This document shows, piece by piece, positions 1 through 6,693 of a stretch of 10,766 nucleotides of DNA (positions are counted from its first letter, which is position 1; every line of letters begins with the position of its first letter). The translations under genes and the position numbers were made by a program. This DNA is from a bacterium (GTDB lineage Bacteria > Actinomycetota > Acidimicrobiia > UBA5794 > ZC4RG35): the NCBI GenBank assembly GCA_028819835.1, contig JAPPKR010000090.1, forward strand, positions 1 to 10,766, read 5' to 3'. The notes below the pieces were generated by a model. The model worked only from the letters and a program-made list of their open reading frames with translations. It was not told where the DNA came from and did no database searches.

Positions 1-497
1 GGATGTGGGGGATGTCGCTGGGCTTCCGGGAGTTGGTGGAACAGATCCCCCAAGAGATCGGCACAGATGTGGCGGCGGTGGTTCATGCCGGATCGTCGGG
101 CGGCACCACCTCGGGCTTCGGCTGGGCGTCGGACCGCACCGACTTCCAGAGCCCGCTCCTGGCTCTCTGCATATCGGAGCCGGTCGAGTCTTTGATGGCG
201 CGGGTGCGGCCCATCTGGCAATCGGGGGTCGAAGCCTTCGGGGGGGAGATGCCGTCACCGCTGCTGGAGCACACCGACCAGTACCTGACCGGCGGGTACG
301 CCCAGGTCAGCGAGGAACTGATGGAGGTGCAGACCCAGGCGACCAGGCTGACGGGCCTCCTGTTCGACCCGACCTACACCGGGAAGGCCATCTACGGGTT
401 GCGGAAGGAGATCGCCGCCGGCCGTTTCGACGATGACGATCACGTCGTCTTCTGGCACACCGGAGGAGGCTTCGGAGCCCTGGTCGATCGGGGTTAG
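1..497 (+). CDS. PLP-dependent D-cysteine desulfhydrase / ACC deaminase-like protein, 3' part only
   Basis: This is the C-terminal ~164 residues of a pyridoxal-phosphate enzyme (fold type II, tryptophan-synthase-beta-like) whose start lies left of the window. The frame begins at base 3 and ends with TAG at 495-497. Seen: a glycine/serine/threonine-rich phosphate-binding loop, 'HAGSSGGTTSGF', at about residues 28-39 of the visible part; 'LLFDPTYTGKA' at about 118-128, the typical C-terminal motif of D-cysteine desulfhydrases; and a terminal 'VVFWHTGGG' strand. Known for the family: beta-elimination of D-cysteine to pyruvate, sulfide and ammonia, or opening of 1-aminocyclopropane-1-carboxylate. 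The catalytic lysine lies upstream, outside the window, so the exact reaction cannot be judged. The ATG at 3 is an internal codon, not a proposed start. The next gene is 160 nt away on the same strand; a shared transcript is possible but hairpins separate them. Confidence 0.82.
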   Translation, partial: MWGMSLGFRELVEQIPQEIGTDVAAVVHAGSSGGTTSGFGWASDRTDFQSPLLALCISEPVESLMARVRPIWQSGVEAFGGEMPSPLLEHTDQYLTGGYAQVSEELMEVQTQATRLTGLLFDPTYTGKAIYGLRKEIAAGRFDDDDHVVFWHTGGGFGALVDRG

Positions 498-504
498 CGG
501 CGTT

Positions 505-522
505 GAGGGGAGAGAGCCCCTC
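505..522 (+). other. Short perfect hairpin after the PLP enzyme gene
   Basis: GAGGGG (505-510) pairs with CCCCTC (517-522) around a six-base AGAGAG loop, eight bases after the stop of the PLP enzyme gene. No U-tract follows. It may act as a weak terminator or as a 3' mRNA-stabilising stem; function is inferred. Confidence 0.35.
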
Positions 523-537
523 CCACCAGAAATAGCC

Positions 538-562
538 GACTGCCTCCCTGGAGAGGCAGGTC
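538..562 (+). terminator. Stronger hairpin between PLP enzyme and F420-dependent gene, possible terminator
   Basis: CTGCCTC (540-546) pairs perfectly with GAGGCAG (553-559) over a CCTGGA loop. The stem extends by two pairs (G538-C562, A539-T561) if G560 is bulged. It lies 40-65 bases after the stop of the PLP enzyme gene and about 95 bases before the next start. No run of T follows, so this is at best a U-less terminator of the kind proposed for actinobacteria, or an attenuating structure in the leader of the next gene. Confidence 0.35.
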
Positions 563-657
563 GACGCCTCTTCGCCCCCCACTCGGCGACCTCATCCGAA
601 AAACGCCCCCTAGCCTTCCTCCTATCTGGCAAGAACCGGCCGAGAGGAGTAACGGAA

Positions 658-1071
658 ATGCACCACTGGAACGACTGGAACAAAGAGGTCATCGAGGAAT
701 TCCGGGCGGCCGGCGGGATCGGCGCGGGGCAGTTCGAGGGAAGGCCGCTCTTTTTGCTCCATCATGTCGGCGCCCGGACCGGGACCAAGCGGATAGCTCC
801 GCTCCTGTACCAGGACGTCGAGGGAGGCTACGCCATCTTTGCCTCCAAGGGCGGCTCGCCCACCAATCCCGACTGGTATTACAACCTGCTGGCGAACCCG
901 GAAGTCGGCGTGGAACTCGGTGGGGAGATCATCCCCGCCCGGGCCCGGGTGACCGAAGGGGCCGAACGCGACAGAATCTGGAGCCGGCAGAAGAGAGAGT
1001 ACCCCTTCTTCGCCGAGTACGACGAGAAGACCACCCGGGAGATACCGGTGATCGTCCTGGACACCCTCTGA
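658..1071 (+). CDS. F420-dependent nitroreductase-family (DDN-like) deazaflavin oxidoreductase
   Basis: A 137-residue protein of the split-beta-barrel flavin/deazaflavin family typified by the mycobacterial deazaflavin-dependent nitroreductase DDN. Seen: 'HHVGARTGTKRIAPLLY' at residues 35-51 and 'ASKGGSPTNPDWYYNLLANP' at 62-81, the two hallmark blocks that line the F420 phosphate and deazaflavin pocket. Length fits the family (about 130-160 aa). The ATG at 658 was chosen over an in-frame upstream start at 433 because AGGAG (645-649) sits eight bases before it and homologous sequence begins just after it ('WNDWNKEVIEEFRAAGG'). The upstream extension overlaps the end of the PLP enzyme gene and is low-complexity. 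Known for the family: reduction of quinones, nitro compounds or other electrophiles with reduced F420; the natural substrate here is unknown. It faces the VanW gene convergently across 48 bases. Confidence 0.88.
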   Translation: MHHWNDWNKEVIEEFRAAGGIGAGQFEGRPLFLLHHVGARTGTKRIAPLLYQDVEGGYAIFASKGGSPTNPDWYYNLLANPEVGVELGGEIIPARARVTEGAERDRIWSRQKREYPFFAEYDEKTTREIPVIVLDTL

Positions 1072-1083
1072 GGCGCCTTGAGT

Positions 1084-1116
1084 CTCCCCCGGGTGTCCGG
1101 ACCCAGGTAGAGGGAG
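1084..1116. terminator. Possible bidirectional terminator between convergent genes
   Basis: The 48-base gap between two converging stop codons holds nested inverted repeats. GGGT (1091-1094) pairs with ACCC (1101-1104) over a GTCCGG loop, inside an outer CTCCC (1084-1088) / GGGAG (1112-1116). There is no U-tract on either strand. Position between convergent genes is the main support. Confidence 0.3.
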
Positions 1117-1119
1117 GGA

Positions 1120-2619
1120 TCAGCCCACCGGTTCCCGGCAGGTGCCATCCAGCATGCACGGGTTGACCTTGATGATCGCCTGCCGGGGCTCGTAGGCGAT
1201 CTCCCATCTCTGGGTGATCTGCTGTCCTGTCTGGCGGATCGTGCGGGTTACCCGAGTAATCCAGCCGGCTTGGGCTATTTGGACATACTGCTTCTCGCCG
1301 ACCGCAATCTCCGGATCCGCAACCAACGATGGGTGGGGCGGGTCCACGACGTCAAGGCGCTCGGAGACCTCGGCTGTCACCACCCGCGCTCCGGGGCCTC
1401 CTTCGAATAGGACCTGCATGTGGCCCGCGCCGTCCTTCCACTCCCCCGCCACCGACCGTCCGTCGTTGTTCCCGAACAGCTTGACGGTGAGAGAGGTGTC
1501 CGTGTACTCGGTCCTGATCAACACGTCGGAAGGAGAGTCGTTGCGAAAGATCAGGTCGATGTCGGGCCAGTTGATGGTGGCCTCTATCCCCTCGGGGTAG
1601 CGGGAAAAGTAGCCGCTGTGAGGCATGTGGATCACGTCCTGGTAGCCGCCCCAGAAAACCGCGTTGTAGAGGGTTGTCGCGAACTGGCTGACTCCCCCTC
1701 CCACGCTGGGAATCAGGGTGCCGTTCACCAGGGTCGGCGCTTCGAGGAACCCCTTCTCCAGGGTCCGCCTCCCAACGCGCCGGTTGAGGCTGAACCGCTG
1801 GCGGGGCTTCACCACCGCGCCATCGACCAGGTCGGCGATCCGGTGGATGTTGGTCACCCGTGCCGAGCAGCAGTAGTGGTAGGTGGTGTATTGCGAAACC
1901 AGGTGAAGGTCGCCGATCCGCTCCAACTCGGGGACCGGCTCCTCCTGGACGGCCTCCGCCCTGGGCACCAGATTCACCGCCCGGGCCAGGAAGGTAGCCA
2001 TCTCCGCCCGGGTGACCGGCCTGTCCGGACAGTACCGGGCCGGACGGGTGGAGCACCCGAGGGTGATGTTGGCGGCGGCCAATGCGTCGATGTTGTCGGA
2101 GTGGACGTTGCCGACGGTGTCGGTGTAACCGGCCGGCTCGGCGGTTGGCAGACCGAAGGCCCGGGTCAGGAAACTCGCCATCTGGGCGCGGGTGACCGGC
2201 TGGTCGGGACAGTACCGGGCCGGGCGGAGGCGACAACCCTGGGTGACCCCCAGTTCCGCCAGTGTCTCCACAAAGGGCGACCACCATGCGTCGCTCTCCA
2301 CGTCCACAAACCTGGAGGGCCCATCCGGGGAGGGATTCAGGCCGAACGCCACTCGCCGGAGCCACACCGCCATCACCCAGCGCGACACCGGGTCGTCGGG
2401 GCAGAACTTGCGGTCGGCGCAATCTGTGCCTATGAAGGCGCCCGTCGCACCCAGGGCTCTGACCGCGGCGGCGTGTTCCCCCGCCTGGGCGATGTCGTCG
2501 TAATCGAAGATTGCGGCAGGCGCCGGGGAGGCTGTCGGCCCAGGAGTCATCGACGCCAGCACGACCACCAAAAGGACGGGCAAACGAGACAGAACAGTTC
2601 TTAGACGGGACGCCGACAA
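1120..2619 (-). CDS. Secreted protein: three Cys-paired SLH-like repeats, VanW domain, G5-like domain
   Basis: A 499-residue exported protein. Residues 1 to about 31 form a signal peptide (Arg residues, then a hydrophobic 'LPVLLVVVLASM' core). Three S-layer-homology-like repeats follow at about 39-93, 103-156 and 164-217, each with a Cys pair six to eight residues apart (67/73, 129/137, 189/197) and a '(F/Y)CPDxPV(S/T)R' core. A VanW domain spans about 240-372 ('FSLNRRVGRRT', 'GGGVSQFATTLYNAVFWGG', 'HSGYFSRYPEG'). A G5-like segment ends the protein (about 438-487, 'RVTRTIRQTGQQITQRWEI'). VanW proteins, often with G5, are cell-wall associated and of poorly known function; SLH repeats usually anchor proteins to the envelope. 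The start is TTG at 2617-2619: nothing closer preserves the signal peptide, though the purine-rich GGAAAAGG upstream lies only one base away. Divergent from the MFS pair. Not evidence of vancomycin resistance. Confidence 0.85.
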   Translation of the reverse strand: MSASRLRTVLSRLPVLLVVVLASMTPGPTASPAPAAIFDYDDIAQAGEHAAAVRALGATGAFIGTDCADRKFCPDDPVSRWVMAVWLRRVAFGLNPSPDGPSRFVDVESDAWWSPFVETLAELGVTQGCRLRPARYCPDQPVTRAQMASFLTRAFGLPTAEPAGYTDTVGNVHSDNIDALAAANITLGCSTRPARYCPDRPVTRAEMATFLARAVNLVPRAEAVQEEPVPELERIGDLHLVSQYTTYHYCCSARVTNIHRIADLVDGAVVKPRQRFSLNRRVGRRTLEKGFLEAPTLVNGTLIPSVGGGVSQFATTLYNAVFWGGYQDVIHMPHSGYFSRYPEGIEATINWPDIDLIFRNDSPSDVLIRTEYTDTSLTVKLFGNNDGRSVAGEWKDGAGHMQVLFEGGPGARVVTAEVSERLDVVDPPHPSLVADPEIAVGEKQYVQIAQAGWITRVTRTIRQTGQQITQRWEIAYEPRQAIIKVNPCMLDGTCREPVG

Positions 2620-2756
2620 GCCTTTTCCGAGAATAAACGAGGCGCATCGCGGCGGAAGGTCTTTCGACGGCGCCTTCGGCTCGCTCGCTTCTCCGGACCG
2701 GGCCCACCGGCGATGCGGATACCATCAGAGCACCACCCGTCTTCCGAAAGACGCCT
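2620..2756. promoter_or_regulatory. Divergent control region between VanW gene and MFS pair
   Basis: These 137 bases separate two divergent TTG-started genes, so promoters for both must lie here or within the neighbouring coding ends. A TANNNT-type -10 candidate for the minus-strand gene is TATTCT (read on the minus strand from 2635 to 2630), ten bases before its start; TACCAT at 2720-2725 is one for the plus strand. Neither has a convincing -35 partner. The assignments are weak. Confidence 0.3.
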
Positions 2757-4016
2757 TTGTCCAAGAACCCGCAGTCTCTGTCGCCCGCCGCGCTTTCCTC
2801 CGGGATCCCGGTCCCCTGGGGCGTGGTCCTGGCCGGGGCCGCCATCGCCTTTTTGGTGATGGGCGCCCGCCAGACCCTCGGCATCTTCCTGCGAGCGGTG
2901 ACCGAGGAGTTGGGATCGGGCCGGGAGCCGTACAGCTTGGCAGTGGCCATCCTCAGCCTGCTCATGGGTCTGCCGGTGGGCGGCTACCTGGCCGACCGCT
3001 TCGACCCCCGGCGGGTCCTTCTGGGATCTGCGGTCATATACGGGATAGCCATGCTGGGCGTGGCCCGCCTCACCTCGGCGGCCGGTCTGCTGTTCTTCCT
3101 GGGACTCCTGGGAGGCATCGGGTTCAGCGGGGTGTCCCTGGCCCTGGTGATGGGTGCGGTGGGCCGGCTGGTCCCCGCCGAGCGGCGGTCGTCGATGCTG
3201 GGAGTGATAACCGGAGGGGCCTCGGTCGGGATGTTCCTGACCGTTCCGGTGGCCCAGGTGGGCCTGGACACCATCGGATGGCGATGGAGCTTCGGCATCA
3301 TCGCCATGTCCGCCGTGCTCATAGGGGCACTGGCCTTCCTGTTCCCCGGCCGCGGGAGCGAGGGGGCGCCAAGCGAGGACACCATCGACGAGCCCTTCGT
3401 CGAAACCCTCCGCAGGGCCCGGCGCAACCGGAGCTACCTGCTGTTGATCTCCGGGTTCTTCGTCTGCGGCTTTCATGTGAGCTTCATTGCCATCCACCTT
3501 CCGGCCTTCCTGACCGACGCCGGCCTCAGCGGTGGGGTGGCCTCCATCGCCCTGTCGATGATCGGGCTGTTCAACATCCTCGGCTCTCCCCTCTTCGGCC
3601 GCCTCGGCGACAGCTACCGCAAGCGGACCCTGCTGGCCCTGCTGTACGGGGTACGGGGCCTGTTGATGATCGGTTTGCTCCTGGTGCCCCTCACCACCGT
3701 AACGGCCATCGTCTTCGGCGCCGCCATGGGGATGGTCTGGCTGGGGACCGTGCCGCTCACCTCGGCCACGGTCGCCCACCTGCTGGGCGCCCGCTACCTC
3801 ACCACCATGTTCGGCGTGGTGTTCTTCTCCCACCAGGTGGGTGCATTCCTGGGAGTGTGGCTGGGCGGGCGGGTGTTCGACGCCACCGGCTCCTACGTCC
3901 CGATCTGGCTGATCGCCATCGGGCTGGCCGCGGCGGCGGTGATCGTCCACCTTCCCATCCAGGATCAGCGCCAGGCGGTCCTGGCCAATCCGGCGGTGGC
4001 GGGCGGGAAGACGTGA
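2757..4016 (+). CDS. MFS transporter, first of a tandem pair
   Basis: A 419-residue Major Facilitator Superfamily permease with about 12 hydrophobic segments. Seen: TM1 from about residue 21; the loop 2-3 signature 'GYLADRFDPRRVLL' at 76-89; its echo in loop 8-9, 'GRLGDSYRKRTLL', at 280-292; and a charged central loop at about 198-225 between the two six-helix halves. The 'RQTLGIFLRAV' and 'GFHVSFIAIHLPAFL' blocks resemble the monocarboxylate / organic-anion branch of MFS, but substrate cannot be assigned. Start is TTG at 2757: the 'VPW' segment just before TM1 is shared with the next gene, so translation must begin upstream of the GTG at codon 23, and TTG is the only usual start codon there. 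No good ribosome binding site is visible. Four bases separate it from its paralogue, so the two are surely cotranscribed. Confidence 0.88.
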   Translation: MSKNPQSLSPAALSSGIPVPWGVVLAGAAIAFLVMGARQTLGIFLRAVTEELGSGREPYSLAVAILSLLMGLPVGGYLADRFDPRRVLLGSAVIYGIAMLGVARLTSAAGLLFFLGLLGGIGFSGVSLALVMGAVGRLVPAERRSSMLGVITGGASVGMFLTVPVAQVGLDTIGWRWSFGIIAMSAVLIGALAFLFPGRGSEGAPSEDTIDEPFVETLRRARRNRSYLLLISGFFVCGFHVSFIAIHLPAFLTDAGLSGGVASIALSMIGLFNILGSPLFGRLGDSYRKRTLLALLYGVRGLLMIGLLLVPLTTVTAIVFGAAMGMVWLGTVPLTSATVAHLLGARYLTTMFGVVFFSHQVGAFLGVWLGGRVFDATGSYVPIWLIAIGLAAAAVIVHLPIQDQRQAVLANPAVAGGKT

Positions 4017-4020
4017 CCGG

Positions 4021-5268
4021 GTGACCACCACCCCTTCGGAGAGGGCCGGAACCGCCGATGAGACCCGGGGGGGTCCCTCCCCGGCGCAGGTCCCCTGGGC
4101 GATAGTTCTGGCGGGTGCGGTGATCGGTCTCCTGTCCATGGGGATCCGCCAGTCCCTGGGGGTGTTCCTGCTGGCTGTCTCCGAAGACCTGGGACCGGGG
4201 CGGGAGCCGTTCAGCCTGGCGGTGGCGGTGCTCAGCTTCCTGATGGGGCTGCCGGTCGCCGGATACCTGGCCGACCGTTACGACCACCGACGGGTCCTTC
4301 TGGTCTGCTCTCTTCTCTACGGCGGCGCGCTGGTGACGGTCTCCACACTCCACTCCTCGGGGGGTTTGGTGCTCTACCTGGGAGTGGTGGCGGGCCTCGG
4401 CACCAGCGGCCTGTCGTTCGGGGTGCTGTTGGGTGCGGTGGGGAGGCTGGTTCCCGCCGGGCGGCGGTCGGCGATGATGGGGGTGGTCGCCGCCGGGACC
4501 TCCATGGGAATGCTGCTGGTGGCGCCCGCCGCCCAGTTCGGCTTGGAGGCCTACGGCTGGCGGGCTTCTTTCGCCACCATGGGCGCGGTGGTGCTGGCCA
4601 TGAGTTCTTTGGCCTTCCTCTTCCCCCGGCAGGCGACCATGCAGGCGGCACAGGACGGGGTGGTCGACGAGCCCTTCGGGGTCGCCGTCCGCAAGGCGCG
4701 GCGCAACCGCAGCTACCTGCTGCTAACCGCCGGTTTCTTCGTGAACGGGTTCCACATCGGGATGATCGTCACCCACCTTCCCGCCTACCTGATCGACGCG
4801 GGGATAGCCGGCGCGGTGGCCGCCCTGGTGCTGGCGGTGATCGGCGGAGTCAACATCTTCAGTTCCCCGATGTTCGGACGGCTCGGCGACCGGCTGCGAA
4901 AGCGGAACCTCCTGATGCTCATCTACGGGACGCGGGCGGTGTTGATCGCCGCACTCCTGGTCCTTCCCCTCAGTCCGGCCACCGCCCTGGCGTTCGGCCT
5001 CTGCATCGGGGTGATGTGGATGGGCGCCGTGCCCCTGACTTCGGCCACGGTCGCTCATCTGCTGGGAGCCCGCTACCTCTCGGCGCTGTTCGGGGTGGTG
5101 TTCTTCTCCCACCAGATCGGCGCCTCCATCGGAGGCTGGCTGCCCGGCAGGGTGTTCGACGCCACCGGCTCCTACCTTCCGGTCTGGCTGCTGGCGATCG
5201 GGCTGTCGGTGGTGGCCTTCTTCATCCACCTTCCCATCCAGGACCGGGGCGCTCCAGCCACAGGCTGA
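4021..5268 (+). CDS. MFS transporter, second of a tandem pair
   Basis: A 415-residue MFS permease, a close paralogue of the preceding gene along its whole length. Seen: loop 2-3 signature 'GYLADRYDHRRVLL' at 81-94, 'GRLGDRLRKRNLL' at 286-298, a central-loop block 'DEPF...RKARRNRSYLLL' shared with the first copy, and an identical 'SATVAHLLGARYL' at 341-353. The cytoplasmic N-terminus (about 24 residues before 'VPWAIVLAG') differs completely from that of the first copy. Start is GTG at 4021, four bases after the previous stop (TGA 4014-4016), indicating an operon with possible translational coupling; no clear separate ribosome binding site. Two adjacent, intact copies could handle related substrates or form a heteromeric or differently tuned pair; this is inference. 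The downstream inositol-dehydrogenase-like gene converges on it, so a shared catabolic role is suggested by proximity only. Confidence 0.88.
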   Translation: MTTTPSERAGTADETRGGPSPAQVPWAIVLAGAVIGLLSMGIRQSLGVFLLAVSEDLGPGREPFSLAVAVLSFLMGLPVAGYLADRYDHRRVLLVCSLLYGGALVTVSTLHSSGGLVLYLGVVAGLGTSGLSFGVLLGAVGRLVPAGRRSAMMGVVAAGTSMGMLLVAPAAQFGLEAYGWRASFATMGAVVLAMSSLAFLFPRQATMQAAQDGVVDEPFGVAVRKARRNRSYLLLTAGFFVNGFHIGMIVTHLPAYLIDAGIAGAVAALVLAVIGGVNIFSSPMFGRLGDRLRKRNLLMLIYGTRAVLIAALLVLPLSPATALAFGLCIGVMWMGAVPLTSATVAHLLGARYLSALFGVVFFSHQIGASIGGWLPGRVFDATGSYLPVWLLAIGLSVVAFFIHLPIQDRGAPATG

Positions 5269-5627
5269 ACCGCTAATCCCCGATCCGCCCACAACCTGGA
5301 GGGTCGTGAAAAAAAGCGTTGCCGGCGGGTTGAGTCTTGTCACACCGGGAGACCACGCTGATGCAGCCGAACACCGAGACGGTCCGGGCCAGACGTCGAT
5401 CGGACCGCATCAAGGGATCAATCACCCGAGCAAGCCCCTGTTCCGGGCTGGGCGGGGCCTGTCCGACCCTGGAGAGGTGGTGGAGGGGGAGGGCCCGAAG
5501 GGGACCCCGGTTTTCGCGGGCAATTTTGGTCTGGTGGGCGACTGTTGGGCGCTTGGTCAGCGGCTGCCGGACAACCGGCCCTGCTTTGTTCCTGTTCGGG
5601 TCGCCACCCACCGTATGAAGGTCTGGC
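5269..5627. other. 359-base gap without a supported gene, between convergent genes
   Basis: This gap lies between the second MFS gene and the inositol-dehydrogenase-like gene. It holds a run of seven A (5309-5315, T on the minus strand), an inverted repeat GGTCCG / CGGACC (5381-5386 and 5401-5406) and a compact hairpin GCCGG-ACAA-CCGGC (5566-5579). Several frames are open, including a GTG frame at 5306 and an ATG frame at 5361, but none encodes anything I recognise. The codon third positions of the 5306 frame lack the strong G/C bias of neighbouring genes. A structured RNA or decayed gene is possible but unproven. Confidence 0.5.
5566..5579. terminator. Compact hairpin, possible terminator for the inositol dehydrogenase transcript
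   Basis: GCCGG (5566-5570) and CCGGC (5575-5579) form a perfect five-pair stem with an ACAA loop, about 50 bases past the stop of the minus-strand gene. No U-tract follows on the minus strand; on the plus strand a modest CTTTGTT follows within ten bases. Weak support. Confidence 0.25.
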
Positions 5628-6629
5628 TCAAAGGCTTCGCACCCTCACGGGGCGGCCGGTGTCGTGGGACTCCTGGGCGGCCTCGGCGAGCGCCAGGGCC
5701 GCGTAGCCGTCGCGCCCGGTGGCAGCCGACGACTCCTCTCCTCGAACCAGCGCCAGGAATTCGCGCCACTGCAGAAGGTAGGACTCCCGGTAGCGCTCGA
5801 TGAAAAAGTGCTGGAGGACCGGCGTAGAGAACCCGCCGGCGGTGGCCAGACGGGTGTGACGCAACGGGGGATCCACCGACGAGAGCTGGCCCTTCGACCC
5901 GTTCACCTCGATACGTTGCTCGTACCCGTACGGCGCGGCCCGGCTGTTCACGATCATGCCCAGGGCGCCGCTCGCGTAGCGCAGGGAGATGAAGGCCAGG
6001 TCCACGTCACCCAGGGCCGTAGCCTCCGGGATGACCAGGCAGGTGGCGGTGACGTTGACCTCTGTCACCTCCTCTGCCAGCAGGTAGCGGGCCATGTCGA
6101 AGTCGTGGATGGCCATGTCCCGGAACAGTCCCCCCGACACCGGCAGATAGTCGGCAGGCGGAGGCTCGGGGTCGCGGCTGATGATCACCACCTGCCAGGG
6201 GGTCCCGATGTCGCCTCGGGCCACCCCGTCGCGCACCGCCCGGTGCCCGGGGTCGAGACGGCGGTTGAAACCCAGGACCAAGGGGATCCCGGCGGATTCG
6301 GCCGCCTCCACCGCTTCGGCGGCCTCGGCCAGGTCCAAAGAGATCGGCTTCTCGCAGAAGGCGGCGATCCCCGCCTCCGCGGCCATCTTGATGTAGCGGG
6401 GATGGGTGGGGGTGGAGGAACAGATCGCCACCGCGTCTATGCCCGATGCGAACAGGGCGTCGTCATCGCCGACCGTCCTCACGCCGGTCTCCGCCTCCGC
6501 CCGTCGGGCGGCTTCGGGAACCGGTTCGTACAGCGCCGCCAACTCCACGCCGTCGATGAACCGGGACAGGAACCCGGCGTGCATGGCGCCGATCCTGCCG
6601 TATCCGATCAACCCGACCCTGAGGGTCAT
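5628..6629 (-). CDS. iolG: Gfo/Idh/MocA oxidoreductase, myo-inositol 2-dehydrogenase-like
   Basis: A 333-residue NAD(P)-dependent dehydrogenase. Seen: Rossmann glycine motif 'GLIGYGRIG' at residues 6-14; 'CEKPIS' at 92-97 with the catalytic Lys94; and 'GGLFRDMAIHDFDMARYL' at 166-183 carrying Asp171 and His175. These three residues match in type and nearly in number the Lys97/Asp172/His176 set of Bacillus IolG. 'GFNRRLDP' (120-127) and 'SRDPEPPPADYLPVSGG' are also typical of inositol dehydrogenases. Expected reaction: myo-inositol (or a related cyclitol or pyranose) to the 2-keto form with NAD+. Start ATG at 6627-6629 has AAGGAGA (6634-6640, minus strand) at ideal spacing. It is the second gene of a minus-strand pair, 64 bases after the FAH-family gene. 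Substrate specificity within Gfo/Idh/MocA is hard to read, so a scyllo-inositol or sugar dehydrogenase remains possible. Confidence 0.85.
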   Translation of the reverse strand: MTLRVGLIGYGRIGAMHAGFLSRFIDGVELAALYEPVPEAARRAEAETGVRTVGDDDALFASGIDAVAICSSTPTHPRYIKMAAEAGIAAFCEKPISLDLAEAAEAVEAAESAGIPLVLGFNRRLDPGHRAVRDGVARGDIGTPWQVVIISRDPEPPPADYLPVSGGLFRDMAIHDFDMARYLLAEEVTEVNVTATCLVIPEATALGDVDLAFISLRYASGALGMIVNSRAAPYGYEQRIEVNGSKGQLSSVDPPLRHTRLATAGGFSTPVLQHFFIERYRESYLLQWREFLALVRGEESSAATGRDGYAALALAEAAQESHDTGRPVRVRSL

Positions 6630-6647
6630 CCGGTCTCCTTTTCCCTG

Positions 6648-6676
6648 CTGGTCACCGAGGCCTCGGCTCGCACCAG
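6648..6676. repeat. 12-bp perfect palindrome inside a longer inverted repeat
   Basis: CCGAGGCCTCGG at 6655-6666 is a perfect palindrome, flanked by CTGGT (6648-6652) and ACCAG (6672-6676), which pair with each other. It lies in the 64-base gap between the FAH-family gene and the inositol-dehydrogenase-like gene, just upstream of the latter's ribosome binding site. It could be an operator for an internal promoter, or an RNA hairpin that adjusts relative expression of the two genes. The structure is plain; the role is inferred. Confidence 0.5.
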
Positions 6677-6693
6677 ACTTTACTGTGGGTTTG

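Noticed and set aside
433..657. Longer in-frame start for the F420-dependent gene at 433.
   Set aside because: It would overlap the PLP enzyme gene, adds 75 residues unlike the family, and ignores the good ribosome binding site before ATG 658.
1352..1600. Reading the VanW domain as a vancomycin-resistance determinant.
   Set aside because: VanW occurs widely outside resistance clusters, and no vanH/A/X/S/R-type gene is nearby.
2601..4139. Long minus-strand open frame (512 codons) opposite the first MFS gene, and similar long frames opposite other genes.
   Set aside because: His/Gln/Gly-rich products without domains are the usual antisense shadow of high-G+C genes; the plus-strand frames encode clear transporter features.
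5361..5618. ATG-started 85-codon frame in the same gap, with GGGAGA eight bases upstream.
   Set aside because: The start looks possible, but the product is Arg/Trp-rich with no recognisable fold, as expected of random high-G+C sequence. Kept only as a possibility inside the gap entry.
5306..5803. GTG-started frame beginning 'MKKSVAGG' after a GGAGGG.
   Set aside because: Ribosome-site spacing is only two bases, there is no recognisable domain, third-codon positions lack the local G/C bias, and its 3' third is antisense to the inositol-dehydrogenase-like gene.
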